Of a stretch of 64,000 nucleotides of DNA, positions 55,315 through 64,000 are shown one piece after another. Position 1 is the stretch's first letter. Every line of letters begins with the position of its first letter. The position numbers and the translations under genes are program-made. Below the pieces are notes generated by a model. The model worked only from the letters and a program-made list of their open reading frames with translations, was not told where the DNA came from and did not search any database. The stretch comes from Streptomyces nigra (GTDB lineage Bacteria > Actinomycetota > Actinomycetes > Streptomycetales > Streptomycetaceae), in the NCBI RefSeq assembly GCF_003074055.1, contig NZ_CP029043.1:1542501-1606500 (forward strand). Direction: 5' to 3'.

Positions 55315-55336
55315 CCGGGCCCCGCCCGGGCCGTGC

Positions 55337-55375
55337 GGACGGAGGGCTTCCGTTCATTGGGGAAACCCTCCGTCC
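55337..55375 (+). terminator. Terminator after muramidase gene
   Basis: A perfect 10-bp stem GGACGGAGGG (55337-55346) with CCCTCCGTCC (55366-55375); the 19-nt loop contains a further TTCC/GGAA stem. The loop also carries a GTTCATT motif resembling the PHO repeats just downstream. Confidence 0.75.
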
Positions 55376-55398
55376 CGGACACCGTGCGGCCCGCCCCA

Positions 55399-55420
55399 GT
55401 TCACCTTCCGTTCACTCAGG
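55399..55420 (+). promoter_or_regulatory. PHO box (PhoP-binding direct repeats)
   Basis: GTTCACCTTCC and GTTCACTCAGG are adjacent 11-bp direct repeats matching the Streptomyces PhoP direct-repeat unit (GTTCACC-type). Another GTTCATCGAGC lies at 55429-55439. The cluster lies 29-69 bp before the phosphate transporter start, so direct control by PhoR-PhoP is expected. Confidence 0.8.
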
Positions 55421-55467
55421 TTTCCTACGTTCATCGAGCCAATGACCTCGAACGATTGCCTGGGTAA

Positions 55468-56700
55468 ATGGAAAACTTCTCGCTGATCCTCGCGATCGTG
55501 GTGGTAACCGCGCTCGCGTTCGATTTCACGAACGGTTTTCACGACACCGCCAACGCGATGGCCACCACCATCTCGACCGGTGCGCTCAAGCCCAAGGTCG
55601 CGGTGGCCATGTCCGCCGTGCTCAACCTTGTGGGCGCTTTCCTCTCCGTGGAGGTCGCCAACACGATCTCCAAGGGTCTCGTCGACGAGACCGGCATCCG
55701 TCCCGAGGTCATCTTCGCCGCGTTGGTCGGCGCGATCCTCTGGAACCTCCTCACGTGGCTGGTGGGCCTGCCCTCCAGTTCGTCGCACGCCCTCATGGGC
55801 GGCCTGATCGGCGCGGCCATCGCCTCGGCCGGCGTCGGCGCCGTCCACGGTGACGTGCTCGTCACCAAGGTCCTGCTCCCGGCCATCGCCGCCCCGATCG
55901 TCGCGGGCGTCGCGGCCCTGCTGGCCACGCGGCTCACCTACCGGCTCGGCCGGAAGGCCGACGGCGAGGCCTCGAAGAAGGGCTACCGCGCGGGCCAGAT
56001 CGCCTCCGCGGGCCTCGTCTCGCTCGCCCACGGCACCAACGACGCGCAGAAGACCATGGGCATCATCACCCTCGCCCTGGTCGCGGGCGGCGCCCTCGCC
56101 CCCGACTCGGACCCTCCCACCTGGGTGATCCTCTCCGCCGGTCTGGCCATCGCGCTCGGCACCTACCTCGGCGGCTGGCGCATCATCCGCACCATGGGCA
56201 AGGGCCTGACCGACCTCCAGCCGCAGCAGGGCTTCGCCGCCCAGACCAGCGCCGCGACGGTCATCCTGGCCTCCTCGCACCTCGGCTTCTCGCTGTCCAC
56301 CACGCACTCCGTCTCCGGCGCCGTGATGGGCGCGGGCCTCGGCCGCAAGGGCGGTGTGGTCCGCTGGTCCACGGCCACCCGGATGTTCGTCGCCTGGGGT
56401 CTGACGCTGCCGGCGGCCGCGCTGGTCGCCGCGCTCGCCGAGTATGTGACGGGCCTCGGCACCTGGGGCACCGCCGCCGTCGCGGTCTTCCTGGTCGCCT
56501 CCAGTTTCGCGATCTGGAAGATCTCCCGCCGCGAGGTCGTCGACCACACCAACGTCATCGCCGACGACGAGCCGGCCGGCGTGGTGACCACCGCCATGGC
56601 CGCCGTGACCCCGCCTCCCACGGGCACGGTGACCGAGGACCTCGCGGTCACCGTCCCGGCTCCGGCCGGCGGACCCGAGCCCACCAAGCTCGGCGTCTGA
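55468..56700 (+). CDS. pit: Inorganic phosphate transporter, PiT family
   Basis: Low-affinity phosphate/metal-phosphate symporter of 410 residues with about 10 helices. Both PiT signatures are present: DFTNGFHDTANAMATTISTGALKP (14-37) and SLAHGTNDAQKTMGIITLAL (about 188-207). Also SSSHALMGGLIGAAIA and the inverted-half equivalent LSTTHSVSGAVMGAGL. In S. coelicolor the corresponding gene is pitH2 (SCO1845, recalled). PHO-box repeats precede it. A small membrane-protein gene follows 40 bp downstream. Confidence 0.94.
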   Translation: MENFSLILAIVVVTALAFDFTNGFHDTANAMATTISTGALKPKVAVAMSAVLNLVGAFLSVEVANTISKGLVDETGIRPEVIFAALVGAILWNLLTWLVGLPSSSSHALMGGLIGAAIASAGVGAVHGDVLVTKVLLPAIAAPIVAGVAALLATRLTYRLGRKADGEASKKGYRAGQIASAGLVSLAHGTNDAQKTMGIITLALVAGGALAPDSDPPTWVILSAGLAIALGTYLGGWRIIRTMGKGLTDLQPQQGFAAQTSAATVILASSHLGFSLSTTHSVSGAVMGAGLGRKGGVVRWSTATRMFVAWGLTLPAAALVAALAEYVTGLGTWGTAAVAVFLVASSFAIWKISRREVVDHTNVIADDEPAGVVTTAMAAVTPPPTGTVTEDLAVTVPAPAGGPEPTKLGV

Positions 56701-56740
56701 CTCCCGGTCACTCCTCCCGGCAACCCAAGGAAGCAGCAGT

Positions 56741-56962
56741 ATGAAGATCGACTGGGCGGCTCTCGGCTCCGTCTTCGGTGTCAGTCTCGTGGTCACGGTG
56801 GCCCTCGTGGGCCTGTTCACCCTCGGCATCGCGGGCCTCTCGCGCCGCGAACGGGCGGTCGCGCAGGGCGACTCGGCCGCGCTCGCGGTCACCGGCGCCT
56901 ACGCGTGCTTCGCCGCCTGCACGGCGGCCGTGGCCTACGGCATCTATCTCATCGTGGCCTGA
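56741..56962 (+). CDS. Small two-helix membrane protein linked to PiT transporter
   Basis: A 73-residue protein with two transmembrane helices (LGSVFGVSLVVTVALVGLFTLGIAGL and AVTGAYACFAACTAAVAYGIYLIVA) and a short basic loop (SRRERAVAQGDSA) with two Cys in helix 2. It is conserved directly after pit in Streptomyces, as recalled. Possibly an accessory subunit of the transporter; no direct evidence. A strong terminator follows. Confidence 0.82.
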   Translation: MKIDWAALGSVFGVSLVVTVALVGLFTLGIAGLSRRERAVAQGDSAALAVTGAYACFAACTAAVAYGIYLIVA

Positions 56963-56982
56963 CGTACGGCCTTCGACTCCTG

Positions 56983-57012
56983 AGGTGCGCGACGGAACTC
57001 CGTCGCGCACCT
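56983..57012 (+). terminator. Terminator after pit operon
   Basis: A perfect 13-bp stem AGGTGCGCGACGG (56983-56995) with CCGTCGCGCACCT (57000-57012) and an AACT loop. Confidence 0.85.
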
Positions 57013-57094
57013 TCGGTGTGTGTGGGCCTGCGCACACTCTCCCGTCGCAGGTCACAGGCAAGTTGACGGCCGTCGCGACCCGTGGTGGACTTCC

Positions 57095-57240
57095 GGAGCC
57101 ATCTACGGCGGCAGAAGAGGAAGCCGGTGCGAATCCGGCGCGGTCCCGCCACTGTCACCGGGGTAGATACCCCCGGGAGCCAGGAACTCTCGCCGCCGGT
57201 CTCGTCGAACCAGGGCGTGGACACCCTGAGTGAGGACATC
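57095..57240 (+). promoter_or_regulatory. Cobalamin (B12) riboswitch
   Basis: Adenosylcobalamin-type riboswitch core. P1-like pairing CGGCGGC (57106-57112) with GCCGCCG (57192-57198); the conserved GCCGGTGCGAATCCGGC hairpin at 57123-57139; GGTCCCGCCACTGT (about 57142-57155); and the B12-box region GGGAGCCAGGAAC (about 57175-57187). A downstream CAGGG/CCCTG stem and a GTGA-GGACA-TCAC mini-stem covering a Shine-Dalgarno could be the switching part. It controls the cobD-cobQ-cobN-chelatase operon; repression by cobalamin is expected. Boundaries approximate. Confidence 0.93.
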
Positions 57241-57245
57241 ACGCG

Positions 57246-57305
57246 ATGCTCGCCTGCCGATCGTCACGCAGTACCGGACCCCTGTCTGACGCCACCACCG
57301 GCTGA
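57246..57305 (+). CDS. Possible 19-codon ORF between B12 riboswitch and cobD
   Basis: ATG at 57246 with GAGGA about 10 bases upstream opens a frame reading MLACRSSRSTGPLSDATTG and stops at 57305, five bases before the cobD GTG. The cobD start itself has no Shine-Dalgarno. Translation of this ORF could therefore carry ribosomes to cobD, and the riboswitch would act on the ORF's ribosome site. No similarity known; inference from layout. Confidence 0.45.
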   Translation: MLACRSSRSTGPLSDATTG

Positions 57306-57310
57306 ACCCC

Positions 57311-58273
57311 GTGCGTGCCGAACGCGTCTTCGCGTACGGCGCCGCCGCCGGACTCCTCGGTGACCTGCTGCTCGGCGATCCACGCCGGGGGCATCCGGTC
57401 GCCGCGTTCGGACGTGCCGCGGGCGCCGTGGAACGGGTGTTGTGGCGCGACCACCGCGCCTGGGGTGTGCTGCACACCGCCGTGTGCGCCGGAGGCGCCG
57501 TGGCGGCCGCCGCGCTCGCCGCCCGCGCCGTGCGCCCCTCCCCCGCCACCTCCGTCGCCCTGACCGGCGCCGTCACCTGGGCCGTCGTCGGCGGCACGTC
57601 GCTCGCCCGCGAGGCCCGGACGATCGGGCGCGCCCTGGAGGCCGGAGACGTCGACGCGGCACGGGCGCGGCTGCCGCACCTGTGCGGACGCGACCCGCAG
57701 GCGCTGGACGCCGACGGGATCGCGCGGGCCGTCGTGGAGTCCGTCGCCGAGAACACCTCGGACGCCGTGGTCGGCGCACTGGTGTGGGGAGCCGTCGCCG
57801 GCGTGCCGGGCCTCGCGGGCTTCCGGGCCGTCAACACCCTCGACGCCATGGTCGGGCACCGCTCCCCCAGGTACCGCCGCTACGGCTGGGCCTCGGCACG
57901 CCTCGACGACGTCGCCGGCTGGCCGGGCGCCCGACTGACCGCCGCGCTGGCCGCCGTCGCCGGGGGCGATCCCCGGGGTGCCGTACGGGCCTGGCGGGCC
58001 GACGCCCACCGGCATCCCAGCCCCAACGCGGGCCCCGTGGAGGCCTCGTTCGCGGGGGCGCTCGGCGTGCGGCTGGGCGGGACGCTGTCGTACGGCGGCC
58101 GGGTGGAGCACCGGCCCGTGCTCAACGGCGCCGCAGGACGGGCCGTCGAGGTCGGGGACATCGAGCGGGCCGTCCGGCTCTCGCAGCGGGTGGGCGTGCT
58201 CGCGCTGGGCGTGTGCGCCGGCGCCCGGCTGCTGCCGGGGCGGCGGCGCGGGACGAGAGGAAGGACCTCGTGA
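57311..58273 (+). CDS. cobD: Adenosylcobinamide-phosphate synthase CobD/CbiB
   Basis: Membrane enzyme attaching aminopropanol (phosphate) to adenosylcobyric acid, giving (adenosyl)cobinamide (phosphate). The 320-residue protein has about four to five hydrophobic helices and the family motifs GLLGDLLLGDPRRGHPVAAFGR (14-35), AVVESVAENTSDAVVGALVWGAVAGVPGLAGFRAVNTLDAMVGHRSPRYRRYGWASARLDD and HPSPNAGPVEASFAGALGVRLGG. GTG start without a Shine-Dalgarno, possibly coupled to a short upstream ORF. First gene of the riboswitch-controlled operon; the stop overlaps cobQ by 4 nt. Confidence 0.94.
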   Translation: MRAERVFAYGAAAGLLGDLLLGDPRRGHPVAAFGRAAGAVERVLWRDHRAWGVLHTAVCAGGAVAAAALAARAVRPSPATSVALTGAVTWAVVGGTSLAREARTIGRALEAGDVDAARARLPHLCGRDPQALDADGIARAVVESVAENTSDAVVGALVWGAVAGVPGLAGFRAVNTLDAMVGHRSPRYRRYGWASARLDDVAGWPGARLTAALAAVAGGDPRGAVRAWRADAHRHPSPNAGPVEASFAGALGVRLGGTLSYGGRVEHRPVLNGAAGRAVEVGDIERAVRLSQRVGVLALGVCAGARLLPGRRRGTRGRTS

Positions 58274-59774
58274 ACGGTGGACTCCTGGTCGCCGGCACCA
58301 CCTCCGACGCCGGCAAGAGCGTCGTCACCGCCGGGATCTGCCGGTGGCTGGTGCGGCAGGGCGTGAAGGTGGCGCCCTTCAAGGCGCAGAACATGTCGCT
58401 GAACTCCTTCGTGACCCGCGAGGGCGCGGAGATCGGGCGCGCGCAGGCCATGCAGGCGCAGGCCTGCCGGGTGGAGCCGACCGCGCTGATGAACCCCGTG
58501 CTGCTCAAGCCCGGCGGCGACCGCAGCAGCCAGGTCGTGCTGCTCGGCCGGCCGGTCGGCGAGATGAGCGCCCGCGGCTACCACGGCGGCAGGCAGGAGC
58601 AGTTGCTCGGCACCGTGCTCGACTCGCTCGCCGAACTGCGGGGCGCGTACGACGCGGTGATCTGCGAGGGCGCGGGCTCCCCGGCCGAGATCAACCTGCG
58701 GCGCACCGACATCGTGAACATGGGGATCGCCCGCGGCGCGGACCTGCCCGTGCTGGTCGTCGGCGACATCGACCGCGGTGGTGTCTTCGCCTCGTTCTTC
58801 GGGACCGTGGCGCTGCTGGCGCCCGAGGACCAGGAGCTGGTCGCCGGGTTCCTCGTCAACAAGTTCCGCGGGGACGTCTCGCTGCTGGAGCCGGGCCTGG
58901 ACATGCTGCACGGCCTGACCGGCCGGCGGACGTACGGCGTGCTGCCGTTCCGGCACGGCCTCGGCATCGACGAGGAGGACGGCCTGCGGGTGTCGCTGCG
59001 CGGCGCGGTGCGCGAGTCGGAGGTGGCCGCCCCGGTCGGCGAGGACGTGCTGCGGGTCGCCGTGTGCGCGGTGCCGCTGATGTCCAACTTCACGGACGTC
59101 GACGCCCTCGCCGCCGAACCGGGCGTCGTCGTGCGGTTCGTGGACCGGCCGGAGGAGCTGGCCGACGCCGACCTGGTCGTCGTGCCCGGCACCCGCGGCA
59201 CCGTGAAGGCGCTGCGCTGGCTGCGCGAGCGGGGGCTGGCGGCGGCGCTGGTGCGCCGGGCCGCCGAGGGCCGGCCGATCCTCGGGATCTGCGGCGGTTT
59301 CCAGGTCCTCGGCGAGCACATCGAGGACGACGTCGAGAGTCGCGCCGGCCATGTCGACGGCCTCGGTGTGCTGCCCGTACGGGTGCGGTTCGCCCGGGAG
59401 AAGACCCTGACCCGGCCGGTCGGCGAAGCGCTCGGCGAACCCGTCGAGGGCTACGAGATCCACCACGGCGTCGCCGAAGTCCTGGCGGGTGAACCCTTCC
59501 TGGACGGCTGCCGGGTCGGCCAGACCTGGGGCACCCACTGGCACGGCTCGCTGGAGTCGGACGGCTTCCGGCGTGCCTTCCTGCGGGAGGTGGCGGCCGC
59601 CGCGGGCCGCCGCTTCGTGCCGGCGCCCGGCACCTCCTTCGCCGCGCTGCGCGAGGAGCAGCTCGACCGGCTCGGCGATCTCATCGAACACCACGCGGAC
59701 ACGGACGCGCTGTGGCGGCTCATCGAGTCGGGCGCGCCGCGAGGACTGCCCTTCATCCCACCGGGAGCGCCCGC

Positions 59775-59778
<4 letters not shown>
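58270..59778 (+). CDS. cobQ: Cobyric acid synthase CobQ
   Basis: Glutamine-dependent amidotransferase that amidates four side chains of adenosylcobyrinic acid a,c-diamide. The 502-residue protein has an N-terminal ATP domain (AGTTSDAGKSVVTAGICRWL, then FKAQNMSLNSFVT, GAGSPAEINLR and GDIDRGGVFAS) and a C-terminal triad-type glutaminase domain (LGICGGFQVLG with the nucleophile Cys, then YEIHHGV and THWHGSLE). GTG start overlapping cobD, with AAGGA upstream; the end overlaps cobN (ATGA). Confidence 0.96.
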
Positions 59779-63424
<3,646 letters not shown>

Positions 63425-63428
<4 letters not shown>

Positions 63429-64000
63429 CCACCCCCTTTCCTTTCACGGCCGTGGTCGGCCAGGACGACCTGCGGCTCGCGCTGCTGCTGAACGCCGTGT
63501 CCCCGGCGGTCGGCGGGGTGCTGGTGCGCGGCGAGAAGGGCACCGCCAAGTCGACGGCGGTCCGGGCCCTTTCGGCCCTGCTGCCGGAGGTGTCCGTCGT
63601 CGCCGGGTGCCGCTTCTCGTGCGATCCGGCGGCCCCCGACCCGGGCTGCCCGGACGGGCCGCACGAGGCGGGCACGGGTGCCTCCCGGCCGTCCCGGATG
63701 GTCGAGCTCCCCGTCGGCGCCTCCGAGGACCGGCTGGTCGGCGCCCTGGACATCGAGCGGGCGCTCGCGGAGGGCGTGAAGGCGTTCGAGCCGGGCCTGC
63801 TCGCCGACGCGCACCGCGGCATCCTGTACGTCGACGAGGTGAACCTCCTCCACGACCACCTGGTCGACCTGCTGCTGGACGCGGCGGCGATGGGCGCCTC
63901 GTACGTGGAGCGCGAGGGCGTCTCCGTGCGGCACGCCTCGAAGTTCCTGCTCGTCGGCACGATGAACCCCGAAGAGGGCGAGCTGCGGCCGCAGTTGCTG
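63425..64000 (+). CDS. Cobaltochelatase ChlI/ChlD-like AAA+ subunit (5' part, runs off window)
   Basis: First 192 codons of an AAA+ chelatase subunit (BchI/ChlI fold) that drives cobalt insertion with CobN. Walker A GEKGTAKS at residues 36-43, a ChlI-type Cys-rich insertion ([23 protein letters not shown]), the [22 protein letters not shown] box and Walker [11 protein letters not shown] with Asp137-Glu138. In Streptomyces the protein is usually a ChlI-ChlD fusion; the ChlD part would lie beyond the window. GTG start overlapping cobN by 4 nt (GTGA). Truncated only by the window edge. Confidence 0.9.

Overview
The window is a high-GC actinomycete chromosome segment, almost certainly Streptomyces. 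The evidence is strong third-position G/C bias, frequent GTG starts, 4-nt overlapping genes, a chaplin, a streptophobe-family membrane protein, a 6C RNA, and a gene order that matches my memory of the S. coelicolor core region running from chpE to the cobalamin genes (synteny recalled, not searched). It is ordinary core chromosome: no prophage, CRISPR array, tRNA, rRNA or secondary-metabolite cluster was seen. The only mobile-type element is a 145-bp MITE.

Layout. 0.1-5.4 kb: base-excision glycosylase, Spo0M, a PEBP-like protein and an HNH nuclease (+ strand after the glycosylase), facing an SPFH/NfeD membrane pair and a lone ABC ATPase (-). 5.5-8.7 kb: a hypothetical protein, the chaplin ChpE-like gene and a GAF histidine kinase/NarL regulator pair. 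8.9-18.7 kb: an SDR coupled to a QueA-like gene, a secreted lytic transglycosylase with a hairpin in its leader, an Rv1747-like FHA/ABC exporter, a streptophobe protein with internal 57-bp repeats, serB and sixA-like genes. 18.8-21.7 kb: small membrane proteins, a CynX/NimT-like MFS exporter and a divergent GntR/FCD regulator with a good operator between them. 21.9-27.9 kb: fabG-fabI (-) back to back with tldD-tldE-tyrS (+). 27.9-32.5 kb: GlsB-type and DUF3099 membrane proteins, the 6C small RNA, moaA and a DUF485-ActP acetate permease operon. 32.8-43.8 kb: subtilase, unusual two-part CoA transferase, CopD-like protein, alcohol dehydrogenase, VIT1-like transporter, exonuclease, a zinc-finger mini-protein, SURF1, GH15 and an atypical SDR. 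43.8-46.9 kb: a five-gene Asp23/Gls24-AmaP envelope cluster (-) with a divergent relative (+). 46.9-55.3 kb: enoyl-CoA hydratase, small HTH protein, ABC-F with an upstream seven-codon ORF, VOC protein, a large hypothetical, MITE, hydrolase, class II aldolase and GH25 muramidase. 55.4-64 kb: PHO-box-preceded phosphate transporter with a small partner, then a cobalamin riboswitch driving cobD-cobQ-cobN-cobaltochelatase subunit, all overlapping by 4 nt; the last gene runs off the window.

Themes. Several transcription units appear leaderless (a TANNNT-like -10 about 6-8 nt before the start codon). Regulatory DNA is legible at the GntR/MFS intergene, the PHO boxes, the B12 riboswitch and the leader ORF of the ABC-F gene. 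The least understood multigene unit is the Asp23/Gls24-AmaP cluster with its divergent partner, and it is the best candidate here for an incompletely described system. All functional calls come from reading motifs and from family knowledge; no database search was run.
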